Source of the DNA: Actinomycetales bacterium
GTDB lineage: Bacteria; Actinomycetota; Actinomycetes; S36-B12
Length of the DNA: 64,000 bases
Assembly: GCA_018970025.1 (NCBI GenBank)
Contig: JAGWXF010000012.1
Coordinates: 1-64,000 of the forward strand
Direction of reading: 5' to 3'
Shown here piece by piece: positions 26,685 to 34,667 of this stretch. The translations under genes were made by a program, and so were the position numbers. A model generated the notes under the pieces. That model made no database searches and was not told where the DNA came from. It saw nothing but the letters and a program-made list of their open reading frames with translations. Positions within the stretch are counted from its first letter, which is position 1, and every line of letters begins with the position of its first letter.

Positions 26685-28024
26685 GGGGCCTTGCCCAGCA
26701 TCCGGGTGCAGGCCAGGAGTGCGCTCGCAGCGAAGGCAACCGCCGACAAGGCCATGGCCAGCCACGCCCCGACCACCAGCGAGGCGCTCCCGAACACCAG
26801 CAGGCTCAGCAGGGCGAAGCCGAGGCTGGAGCCGAGCTGCCGGCTCACCCACAGCCATGACGAGGCGGACCCAGTCTGGCTCCGGTCGACCTCCCGCAAG
26901 CCGTAGGCCAGCGCCTGCGGCGAGGCAATGCCGACCCCCAGTCCGCTGATGGCGTTGCCGCAGGCGACCAGGGCCCAGCCGATCGTCCCCCGGGACAACC
27001 CGAGCAGGGCAACCGTTCCGACTGCGCATGCCGCGTATCCGGCCGTCACGGCGAGTCGAGGCCCGATCCGGCGCGTCACCCCCGGGCCGATGACCGTCCC
27101 GACGACGAGCCCGGCCGTCACCGGCAGCATGATGACCCCGGCCGACACGGCGGACCATCCGTCCACGGACTGCGCGACCAGCGAGATGAAGAAGGCGGTC
27201 GACAGGCCGGCGTAGGCGATGAGCCCGAGTGCCAGCGTCACGCGGAAGCCGGGAGCTGCCCACACGGCCTTCGGCAGGACGGGCGAGCTGGCCGTGCGCT
27301 GCCGCCACCAGAAGACCAGGCAGCCGACTGCGGCAACGGCGAGCCCTGCGGCCAACGACCACGCACCCTGGCGCGATTGCCAGACGTGGACGATGATCAC
27401 GGTGCCGGCGATGGCAGCGCTGGCACCAAGGGCACCCGCGAGATCGGCGGACCCGCTGCGCTGGGTCGCCAGCCCGGTCAGGACGACGAGCGCGCCGACC
27501 AGCAGCAGCCCACCGGCAGCGGCCTCCACGATCAGCAGTGCTCGCCAGCTCAGGACGTCGACCATCGCCCCCGAGAGCACCGGCCCCAGGGACATGCCCA
27601 CCGCGCCGGCACCGGTGATGAAGCCCAGGGTGCGGCCCATGCCCGCACCCCAGGCGTCCGAGAGCAGTGCCGTCCCAAGGGCGAGGAAGGCAGCGGCCCC
27701 GACACCCTGGGCCGACCGCCACCAGGTGAGCTGGTCGATCCCCTGCGCAACCGCACAGCCCGCGGAGGCCAGCGCGAATACCGCGGCCGCGGCGCAGAAC
27801 ACCCTGGCCCGGCCCAGGCGGTCCCCGAGGATGCCGACCAGCGGCAGGGTCGCGCACCCGGCCAGGGCAAAGGAGTTCTGGGCCCAGGACAGCGCCGCAG
27901 GGGTCGCGTCGAAGTCCACCTGGATGCTGGGCATGGCGACGACGATGCCTGCGAGGTCGAAGCTCAGCAGGAAGCTCGCCAGGCTGACCACGGCCAGGAC
28001 GAGGCGACGATCACCGCGCTGCAT
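26666..28024 (-). CDS. MFS transporter, DHA2/EmrB-QacA-like
   Basis: About 452 residues with many hydrophobic helices. N-terminal SFDLAGIVVAMPSIQVDF and GDRLGRARVF (loop 2-3 motif A), then GPVLSGAMVDVLSWRALLIVE (motif C region), point to the drug:H+ antiporter branch of the major facilitator superfamily. Substrate unknown. The start is ATG 28024 (GTG 28030 in frame). It is the last gene of an operon with the phosphotransferase and the MHS-type transporter; the gap to the phosphotransferase stop is only 9 bases. Confidence 0.8.
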   Translation of the reverse strand: MQRGDRRLVLAVVSLASFLLSFDLAGIVVAMPSIQVDFDATPAALSWAQNSFALAGCATLPLVGILGDRLGRARVFCAAAAVFALASAGCAVAQGIDQLTWWRSAQGVGAAAFLALGTALLSDAWGAGMGRTLGFITGAGAVGMSLGPVLSGAMVDVLSWRALLIVEAAAGGLLLVGALVVLTGLATQRSGSADLAGALGASAAIAGTVIIVHVWQSRQGAWSLAAGLAVAAVGCLVFWWRQRTASSPVLPKAVWAAPGFRVTLALGLIAYAGLSTAFFISLVAQSVDGWSAVSAGVIMLPVTAGLVVGTVIGPGVTRRIGPRLAVTAGYAACAVGTVALLGLSRGTIGWALVACGNAISGLGVGIASPQALAYGLREVDRSQTGSASSWLWVSRQLGSSLGFALLSLLVFGSASLVVGAWLAMALSAVAFAASALLACTRMLGKAPYSRSP

Positions 28025-28033
28025 GGGCACCCG

Positions 28034-29017
28034 TCAGGCCCGTGGCCCGAGGCACGCCTCGATCGCCCGCATCAGGTCGCGCGACTCGTCGGCCGGCACC
28101 GAATGCGGCAGGGCGGCGTACTGGGCATTGAGCAGCAGGCCGTCCCGGTAGTCGTCCCAGGCCTGGTCGGCCGGATAGTCCGGCACCCCGCGCGCCAGCA
28201 GCTCCGCGTGCCACTGCTCGCAGACCCGCCGGTGAGCCGCGACGTCGCCTGCGACCGCGGGACATGATGCGGCGATGCGGCAGACATCCACCGCACCGAT
28301 GCTGCGCACGCAGGTCCCGAAGTCGATGATGGACGCACCGCCGTGCCGGTTCGCGATCACGTTGCGCGGGGACAGGTCCCCGTGCACCAGGCAGCGGGGG
28401 CGGCGGCGCGATCGGTCGAGCGCCTCGGGGATCAGCGGGATGATCGGGTCGAAGAAGGCGCGGGGCTCGTCGGGGACCTGATCGCGCAGCATCGACCAGG
28501 CCTGCGTCATCTGCCCGGCGAACAGCAGGTCACCGTCCGGTGCCCAGGACAGATCGACGCCGCTGCCCTCCCAGGTGGCCGCGTGCATCGCTGCCAGGAC
28601 GGGGATGATCACATCGAGCTCTCGCTCGCCGATCGGGTGGTGCCACTGGCGCACCTCGTCCAGCAGGTCCAGGATCAGCAGCCCGCCCAGGCCGTCCTGG
28701 CTCCACTGCGCGTACCAGCACCGCGGCGACGCGATGGCCTCCAGGGAGCCGCAACGCACGTAGAACTCCCCCTCGACCCGCCACTGCGGGGGCGGTGCCA
28801 GGTGCAGGTCGCCGAAGCTGCCATGGCTCTGCTTGACGATGACGCGCACCGGACCGCGGCCCTGCGCCCACTGCAGGTCAGCGTGATGGATGCGGCTCGT
28901 CCGCCCCGGCGCCCGCCGGTCGAGGTGGACGTGGACGCCGAGCAGGGCATCCTCGGTGACCTGTGGCTCCAGGATGGCCCGCCACCAGGCCACGTCATGC
29001 AGGTGCTCCTCGGTCAC
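28034..29017 (-). CDS. Aminoglycoside phosphotransferase-like kinase
   Basis: A 327-residue APH/choline-kinase-fold protein. The catalytic loop is LVHGDLSPRNVI (HGDxxxxN) near residue 215, followed by SIIDFGTC, the metal-binding Asp. The Lys-bearing VRVIVKQSH segment is the likely nucleotide-binding strand. It could phosphorylate a small molecule; whether it gives resistance cannot be told. Its GTG overlaps the stop of the upstream transporter (GTGA) and the downstream MFS follows closely, so kinase and two transporters form one operon. Confidence 0.78.
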   Translation of the reverse strand: MTEEHLHDVAWWRAILEPQVTEDALLGVHVHLDRRAPGRTSRIHHADLQWAQGRGPVRVIVKQSHGSFGDLHLAPPPQWRVEGEFYVRCGSLEAIASPRCWYAQWSQDGLGGLLILDLLDEVRQWHHPIGERELDVIIPVLAAMHAATWEGSGVDLSWAPDGDLLFAGQMTQAWSMLRDQVPDEPRAFFDPIIPLIPEALDRSRRRPRCLVHGDLSPRNVIANRHGGASIIDFGTCVRSIGAVDVCRIAASCPAVAGDVAAHRRVCEQWHAELLARGVPDYPADQAWDDYRDGLLLNAQYAALPHSVPADESRDLMRAIEACLGPRA

Positions 29018-30330
29018 GACGGATCCTCGTCCGACCGCAGCGGCGCATGGGCGGTCTCCTGGAGTCGAATCGTGGCCATGGCGGACAGTCCAGCAGCGAC
29101 GACGACGAACCAGGCCATGCCGACGATGCCCCAGGAGCCGACGATGGCGGAGGCGACCATCGGGGCGAATCCGCCGAAGATGGCGACACCGACGCCGAAT
29201 CCCGCTGCGACGCCGAAGGCCCGATCCCGGGGGGACAGCAGCTCCGGGTAGAGGGCGTTGGCGCCGCCCGCCCAGACGGCCGTCAGCACTGATGCCAGCA
29301 GCTGGGCAACGAGCTGCGGACCGAACGACCCATTGAGGCCGAGCACGGCAGGGAACACCAGCAGGCTGAGCACGAGCAGCACCCGCAGGGTCCAGACCCG
29401 GCCGATGCGATCACTGAGCAATCCGCCCAAGGGCACCAGGCCCAGCAGGCAGAACGTCGCAATGGTGTTCGCGTGCGCTGCCTGCCCTGCCGAGACGCCG
29501 GTGTACGTCGGGCCCACGCTGGGCAGCAGTGCCGTGTAGCCGTAGAACAGGGCCATGCCCGATCCGGCCACCAGCACGATACGAATGAACGCGATGCGGT
29601 CGTGGCGCCACAGCTGCTGCGCCGGACGGCGAGCCCGCCGGGTCTCCCGGTCTGCCTGGTCGGTCTCCGGCAGTCGGCGCCGGATCACCAGGGTGCACAG
29701 CGCCAGGACGGCCCCCAGGCCGAAGACCAGGCGCCAGCCGAAGCTCGCCATCTGATCGGCGGTCAGGAATGCCTGGAGCAGGCTGATCGCGCCGGTGACG
29801 AGCAGGCCGCCGATGGAGACGCTTGCCTCGACGCTCGAGGCGAACAGCCCGCGCCTGCGGGCCGGCGCCGCCTCGACGCTCGAGGCGAACAGCCCGCGCC
29901 TGCGGGCCGGCGCCGCCTCGACGAGCATGGTGACGCTTGCCCCGCCGTCCGGGCCGAGGGCGAATCCCTGGAGGATGCGCACGCAGACCAGCAGGACGGG
30001 GGCCAGGACGCCGACCGCCGCGTAGGTCGGCAGCACCGCCATCAGCGTGGACGACAGCGCCATCAGCCCCATCGACGCGAGCAGTGCCGGTCGCCGGCCG
30101 ATCCGGTCGCCGACCCGGCCGAGGACGACGGCGCCCAGTGGGCGGGCCATCGACCCGACCGCGAAGACCGCGAAGGACGACAGCAGCACGGCCGTCGGGC
30201 TTGAGGAGGGGAAGAACTGGCTGCCGAAGTACGGGACCAGGAAGAGGTACGCGAGCCAGTCGTAGAACTCCAGGACCCCACCGAGATTGACGCCGACGAG
30301 GGCTCGACGCTGCTCCTGACGCGTTGCCAC
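29014..30330 (-). CDS. MFS transporter, metabolite:H+ symporter (MHS)-like, with internal duplication
   Basis: About 438 residues from GTG 30330 (AGGA upstream). GGVLEFYDWLAYLFLVPYFGSQFF, RPLGAVVLGRVGDRIGRRPAL and ILQGFALGPDGGASVTMLVE match the KgtP/ProP/ShiA-like MHS group of proton symporters for organic acids or osmolytes. Residues around 160-195 contain a perfect direct repeat of EAAPARRRGLFASSV, placed in the cytoplasmic loop after TM4. That duplication is not a family feature and could disturb folding. First gene of the three-gene operon. Confidence 0.8.
   Translation of the reverse strand: MATRQEQRRALVGVNLGGVLEFYDWLAYLFLVPYFGSQFFPSSSPTAVLLSSFAVFAVGSMARPLGAVVLGRVGDRIGRRPALLASMGLMALSSTLMAVLPTYAAVGVLAPVLLVCVRILQGFALGPDGGASVTMLVEAAPARRRGLFASSVEAAPARRRGLFASSVEASVSIGGLLVTGAISLLQAFLTADQMASFGWRLVFGLGAVLALCTLVIRRRLPETDQADRETRRARRPAQQLWRHDRIAFIRIVLVAGSGMALFYGYTALLPSVGPTYTGVSAGQAAHANTIATFCLLGLVPLGGLLSDRIGRVWTLRVLLVLSLLVFPAVLGLNGSFGPQLVAQLLASVLTAVWAGGANALYPELLSPRDRAFGVAAGFGVGVAIFGGFAPMVASAIVGSWGIVGMAWFVVVAAGLSAMATIRLQETAHAPLRSDEDPS
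29825..29914 (-). repeat. Perfect 45-bp tandem duplication inside the MHS transporter
   Basis: Two identical 45-bp copies (29825-29869, 29870-29914) are followed by nine bases of a third. The unit is in frame and duplicates 15 residues. Identity is complete, so the event is recent or the DNA is being homogenised. The nine-base partial copy shows the likely slippage or recombination seed. Confidence 0.95.
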
Positions 30331-30369
30331 CGCGGCATCCTGGCAGACGGGCGGGCCTGCCAGGGCCCA

Positions 30370-30395
30370 GTTCGCGTGACCGGCTCGGTTCGCGT
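30370..30395. repeat. Direct repeat GTTCGCGT between divergent transporters
   Basis: GTTCGCGTGAC at 30370 and GTTCGCGTCAC at 30388 recur with an 18-bp period in the 95-bp gap between the MHS and MMPL genes. Two turns of helix spacing is compatible with a regulator binding site. Confidence 0.4.
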
Positions 30396-30425
30396 CACAG
30401 GCCCGGTGATGGGATTCTTCCGCCC

Positions 30426-32888
30426 ATGTCGATGCCGAGCGCTCCCGCCAATCCAACCCCCACCCCGGCCGATGCGTCACCGCGAAGGCAGCGTCGCAGC
30501 GCGCGACGGGCCATCTGGGCGGCGGTCGGCGTGGTCGTGGCGTGGTTCCTGATCAGCGGGGCGGTCGGCCCGCTGTCCGGCCAGCTCAGCCAGGTGCAGG
30601 AGAACGACAACGCCTCCTTCCTGCCGGCATCGGCGGAGTCGACCCTGGTGGCGGACGAGCAGAAGGCCTTCTTCGACAATCCGGCGCTGCCCGTGCTCGT
30701 GGTGGTCAGCACGCCCGGCGGGGGTGCGCTGAGCCCCGCGGCCCAGCAGCAGGCGGCCGCCCTCGCCGAGTCCATCCCAGGGCTGGAGGTCGAGCCCGGC
30801 AGGACGGTCGCCGACTTCACGGACGGCACCCCGATCGCGCCGATCCCCTCGCAGGACGGCGAGGCGATGCTCATCAATGTCAACGTCACCGCCAGTCAGT
30901 TCGGCGAGCAGCTGGCCGACGGCAGCCTCGCGGTCGCCGGGATCGTGAATGCGATCCGCGGGGCCGCCGCCGACTACCCGGACCTGCAGGTCAACGTCAC
31001 CGGCCCCGCGGGCATCCTGTCCGACCTCATCAAGGTCTTCGGGGCCATCGACATCCAGCTGCTGGGAGCGACCCTGCTGGTGGTCATCCTGATCCTGATC
31101 GTCGTCTACCGCAGCCCGTTCATCTGGGTGCTGCCGATCATCTCGGCGCTGCTCGCCAATGCGATGGCCGGTGCCGTGGTGTACGCACTGGCCAAGGCGG
31201 ACATCATCGTCCTCAACGGCCAGAGCCAGGGCATCCTGACCGTCCTGGTGATCGGTGCAGCCACGGACTACGCGCTGCTGATGATCGCCCGATACCGCGA
31301 GGAGCTGCACCACTACGAGTCGCATGTCACCGCGCTCAAGGTCGCCTGGCGGGGCGTGGTCGAGCCGATCGTCGCCAGCGGCGCGACCGTGTCGATCGGC
31401 CTGCTGTGCCTGCTGCTCAGCCAGCTCAACTCCAACAGGTCCCTCGGCCCGGTCGGGGCAGTCGGGATCGCCGCCTGCCTGGTCGTGCTGCTGACCCTGC
31501 TGCCGGCCCTGCTGGCCATCCCGGTGGTCAGCATCCCGCTGCTTGCCTTCCTCGTCCCGGTGCTCGGCTGGATCGCCCTGGAGGTCATCGGCCAGGAGCC
31601 TGCCTTCGGCCCCTTCGCCGCGACCGGCGGCGCACTGTGCCTGGTCGCGATCGTGTTCTGCATCGTCGTGGGCATCCTGCGAGCGGTCCGACCGGATGCA
31701 GGGCCGTTCTCCCGTGCTCGCATCCCCGCTGGCCGCTGGGTCTTCTGGCCGCGCATCCCACGGGTGGACGACACCGTCGACGAGGGCACGGGGCTGTGGT
31801 CGCGGGTCGCCAGCGGGGTGAGCAAGCGGCCGCGCGTCACCTGGATCGCCACGGCGTTCGTCCTGCTCATCCTCGCCGGCTTCACCGGTGTCCTCAAGGC
31901 GGACGGCATCAGCACCACCGAGACCTTCACCGACGCCAGTACCGTCGACTCGGTCATCGGCCAGCAGGTGCTCCAGGATCATTTCGCCGCGGGCCTAGGC
32001 ACCCCGGCCATCGTGGTCGCCAATGCCGACAGCGCAGCGGCGGTCACCTCGGCAGTCGAATCCACCCCGGGTGTCGACTCGGTGGCGCCGTTCACCGGCG
32101 CCCCCGCGGGGCCGCCCGGTGCCGGCCCCGCGGCCGAGCCGAAGGTGGTCGACGGGCGGGTGCTGCTGCAGGTCACCCTCGCGGACCCGGCCGACAGTGC
32201 CCAGGCGGAGGACACCATCGCCCTCCTGCGCGATCGCGTCCACGCGATCGCGGGCGCCGATGCCCTCGTCGGCGGTCAGACGGCGGCGCAGCTCGATGTC
32301 GACCTCGCCTCGATGCGCGATCGCAACCTCATCATCCCCGTCGTGCTCGTCGTGATCTTCATCGTGCTCATGCTCCTGCTGCGCTCGCTGCTGGCCCCCG
32401 TGCTGCTCATCGTCACGGTGCTGCTCTCCTACTTCGCCACGCTCGGAGTGTGCGCACTGCTGTTCAACGAGGCCTTCGGGTTCCCCGGCGCCGATACGTC
32501 CTTCCCGCTGTTCGCCTTCGTGTTCCTCGTCGCGCTCGGGGTCGACTACAACATCTTCCTGATGACGCGGGTTCGGGAGGAGTCGATCAGGCTGGGGACG
32601 CGACCGGGCATCCTGAAGGGCCTGCGCGTCACCGGTGGCGTCATCACCTCGGCCGGCATCGTCCTGGCAGCGACCTTCCTAGTGCTGGGCGTGCTCCCGC
32701 TGGTCATCCTGCGCGAGCTCGGCCTGGCCGTTGCCATCGGCGTCCTGCTCGACACGTTCGTCGTGCGCTCCACCCTGGTGCCGGCGCTTGCCTACGACCT
32801 CGGCCAGCGCATCTGGTGGCCGAGCCGGCTCTCGCGGCAGCCCCGTGAGCCCGAGCCGGGGCAGGTCGCGGCGTCGTCGACCAGCTGA
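30426..32888 (+). CDS. MMPL family RND-type transporter
   Basis: About 820 residues with the RND/MMPL layout: TM1 (AIWAAVGVVVAWFLISGAVG), a periplasmic domain (60-230), TM2-6, a cytosolic/central loop, TM7 (VTWIATAFVLLILAGF), a second periplasmic domain and TM8-12. The proton-relay type motifs AATDYALLMIARYREEL and ALGVDYNIFLMTRVREE are clear. MMPL proteins export lipids, siderophores or drugs; the substrate is unknown. Start is ATG 30426; ATG 30432 is possible. It ends one base before the convergent NlpC/P60 gene. Confidence 0.88.
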   Translation: MSMPSAPANPTPTPADASPRRQRRSARRAIWAAVGVVVAWFLISGAVGPLSGQLSQVQENDNASFLPASAESTLVADEQKAFFDNPALPVLVVVSTPGGGALSPAAQQQAAALAESIPGLEVEPGRTVADFTDGTPIAPIPSQDGEAMLINVNVTASQFGEQLADGSLAVAGIVNAIRGAAADYPDLQVNVTGPAGILSDLIKVFGAIDIQLLGATLLVVILILIVVYRSPFIWVLPIISALLANAMAGAVVYALAKADIIVLNGQSQGILTVLVIGAATDYALLMIARYREELHHYESHVTALKVAWRGVVEPIVASGATVSIGLLCLLLSQLNSNRSLGPVGAVGIAACLVVLLTLLPALLAIPVVSIPLLAFLVPVLGWIALEVIGQEPAFGPFAATGGALCLVAIVFCIVVGILRAVRPDAGPFSRARIPAGRWVFWPRIPRVDDTVDEGTGLWSRVASGVSKRPRVTWIATAFVLLILAGFTGVLKADGISTTETFTDASTVDSVIGQQVLQDHFAAGLGTPAIVVANADSAAAVTSAVESTPGVDSVAPFTGAPAGPPGAGPAAEPKVVDGRVLLQVTLADPADSAQAEDTIALLRDRVHAIAGADALVGGQTAAQLDVDLASMRDRNLIIPVVLVVIFIVLMLLLRSLLAPVLLIVTVLLSYFATLGVCALLFNEAFGFPGADTSFPLFAFVFLVALGVDYNIFLMTRVREESIRLGTRPGILKGLRVTGGVITSAGIVLAATFLVLGVLPLVILRELGLAVAIGVLLDTFVVRSTLVPALAYDLGQRIWWPSRLSRQPREPEPGQVAASSTS

Positions 32889-32889
32889 C

Positions 32890-33930
32890 CTACAGGACCC
32901 GGCCGACGCCGGAGAAGCGCTCGCGGTACCAGGGGCTGAGGAAGCCGATGATCTCGACCCCATCGCGCGGATTCGAGGCACTGACCATCTTGCCGTTGCC
33001 GATGTACAGCGCGACGTGGTGTGCCCCGCGTCCGAAGTAGAAGACGAGGTCCCCGGGACGGATCTGCGAGACCGGTACCCGACGGGTCTGATCCCACTGC
33101 CGGTAGCTCAGGGCCGTCAGGCCGACCCCGGCCTGCCGCCAGGCAGCCGTAGTGAGCTTGGAGCAGTCCCAGGAGCTCGGCGGATTGGCACTGAATGAGT
33201 AGGGCCGCCCGACCTGGGAGAGGGCGTACTTGATGACCGATCGGATCCTGGAGTTGGAGACCGAGCTGGATCCGACCTGCCGGGCCTGCTGGCGCGCCTC
33301 GGCCGCCTGCTGCATGCGGCGCTGACGCTCCAGGGCGAAGAGCCTGCGCCGCTCCTTCGCCTGCAGGCTCGAGAGCACCTTCTCCGCCGCCGCGAGCCGC
33401 TCCTTGACCTGCGCCTCCGCCGCTGCCATCTCCGACCGACGCTGCTGGGCGAGCTTGCGCCGATCGGCGATGGCCGCCTCGGCCTGGGCCAGCTGCAGCT
33501 GCTTGGTCCGGTACCCGCGCAGGACATCCTGCTGGGACTGCGACAGGTGCTGGACCAGTGCCGCCTGGGAGAGGAAGGCCGCCGGGTCCTCGGCCAGGAG
33601 CACCTCCAGCGTCGGGTCGATGAATCCGGACATGTACATCGACCGGGCGATGCCCTGGATCGTGGCCTGGACCTCGCGCATGGCCTGCCGCTTGCGCTTG
33701 AGTCGGTCCTGCATGCCGCTGAGCTCGCGCTGCACTTCGCCCAGTTGCATCCGTGCCTGCTGGGCTCGCTCATGGGCGGCTCCGGCCTGCATCTCCAGGT
33801 CCAGGACCTGCTCCTCCACCTGGGCAAGGTCACGGCTCGGAAGCGCCTGCGCCGAGGGAGGGGCGACGCTCCCGAGCACAAGCACGCCGAGGGCCACGCC
33901 CGTCACGGAGCGGAGCAGACGCGACCGCAC
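32890..33930 (-). CDS. Secreted NlpC/P60 peptidoglycan endopeptidase with coiled-coil
   Basis: A 346-residue protein with a signal peptide (VTGVALGVLVLGSVAPPSAQA), a long coiled coil (35-225) like RipA/PcsB proteins, and a C-terminal NlpC/P60 cysteine peptidase. The catalytic Cys is in SWDCSKLTTAAW, the His in GAHHVALYIGNG. It probably cleaves cell-wall stem peptides during septation or growth, with the coiled coil as regulatory arm. The GTG start has GAGGGG upstream. About 200 bases of structured leader separate it from marR. Confidence 0.9.
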   Translation of the reverse strand: MRSRLLRSVTGVALGVLVLGSVAPPSAQALPSRDLAQVEEQVLDLEMQAGAAHERAQQARMQLGEVQRELSGMQDRLKRKRQAMREVQATIQGIARSMYMSGFIDPTLEVLLAEDPAAFLSQAALVQHLSQSQQDVLRGYRTKQLQLAQAEAAIADRRKLAQQRRSEMAAAEAQVKERLAAAEKVLSSLQAKERRRLFALERQRRMQQAAEARQQARQVGSSSVSNSRIRSVIKYALSQVGRPYSFSANPPSSWDCSKLTTAAWRQAGVGLTALSYRQWDQTRRVPVSQIRPGDLVFYFGRGAHHVALYIGNGKMVSASNPRDGVEIIGFLSPWYRERFSGVGRVL

Positions 33931-33990
33931 CTGTGCAACCCCTCTCGTGCGGCGATGGGCGCGTCATCGCGCCACCGTGTCACCTGACGT

Positions 33991-34048
33991 TGAGACCCTG
34001 TCACCAGGCCCTGAGATGGCCCCGGCCATCCCTCGGTTCCCCGTCTCA
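33991..34048 (-). promoter_or_regulatory. Structured leader element upstream of the NlpC/P60 gene
   Basis: TGAGAC (33991-33996) pairs with GTCTCA (34043-34048) and encloses a GATGGCC/GGCCATC hairpin (34015-34030) and the sequence GGGGAACC on minus. NlpC/P60 genes of actinobacteria often carry c-di-AMP (ydaO) riboswitches, but the conserved ydaO core is not complete here. It is a candidate cis-acting RNA only. Confidence 0.3.
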
Positions 34049-34129
34049 CCGAACCCTTGCATTCCATCAAGCCCAGGCCGGATGGGCAAGTCACCCCCGA
34101 TCGGGCGTGTCCGCACCCCCATGAGATAG

Positions 34130-34142
34130 TTGCATGGTGCAA
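34130..34142. promoter_or_regulatory. Palindrome over the marR start codon
   Basis: TTGCATGGTGCAA is a perfect 5-bp inverted repeat with a 3-base centre, and it contains the ATG of the MarR gene. MarR proteins bind short palindromes in their own promoters, so this is a likely autoregulatory operator. Confidence 0.5.
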
Positions 34143-34667
34143 GCAACCGATCCGCGCCTGGCACCGCATGCGATCGCCCGGGAGACCGTGGCTGATCCGG
34201 CCACTGCCGAGGCGATCGCCGCACTGGTCGACCTGATGGGCGTCCTGCATCGCACCCGGATCCTGCATCAGCAGGGTGCTCCCGGCCGGGCCCTGCTCCT
34301 GCAGCTGGCGAAGGCCGGCCCGATGCGACCGGCGGACCTGGCCAAGTCGATGAACCTGGACCAGTCGACCGTGAGCCGGCACGTCACCCACCTCTGCGAG
34401 ACCGGCCTGGTCGAGCGGGCCGCCGACCCCAGCGACGGGCGGGCATCACTGCTCCGGGTCTCCGACGACGGATGGGCGCAGGCACGCAGCATCATCGGCG
34501 GCCGCATCAGCGAGGTCGCCAGCATCCTGGACGCCTGGCCAGCCGAGGATCGAGCCACCCTCGGCCGCCTGCTCGGCGCCTTCACCACGGCCTTCGAAGA
34601 CCTCATGACCCAGTCCAGGCCCGCCAGGGCCGGCCAGCCCACACCGCAGCAGGGAGAGATCACGTGA
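34134..34667 (+). CDS. MarR family transcriptional regulator
   Basis: A 177-residue winged-helix regulator. The DNA-binding part is PMRPADLAKSMNLDQSTVSRHVTHLCETGLVERAADPSDGRASLLRVSDDG, with the D-R wing motif typical of MarR. Its GTGA overlap with the downstream MFS exporter and a palindrome at its own start codon fit the usual MarR-exporter unit that is derepressed by the exported compound. The ligand is unknown. Confidence 0.87.
   Translation: MVQATDPRLAPHAIARETVADPATAEAIAALVDLMGVLHRTRILHQQGAPGRALLLQLAKAGPMRPADLAKSMNLDQSTVSRHVTHLCETGLVERAADPSDGRASLLRVSDDGWAQARSIIGGRISEVASILDAWPAEDRATLGRLLGAFTTAFEDLMTQSRPARAGQPTPQQGEIT

Noticed and set aside
33931-34133. ydaO-type c-di-AMP riboswitch
   Set aside because: GGGGAACC and a CGTCAG-like 3' element are present, but the GGGGTGAATC core and the expected stem order are not. 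Kept only as an unnamed structured leader.
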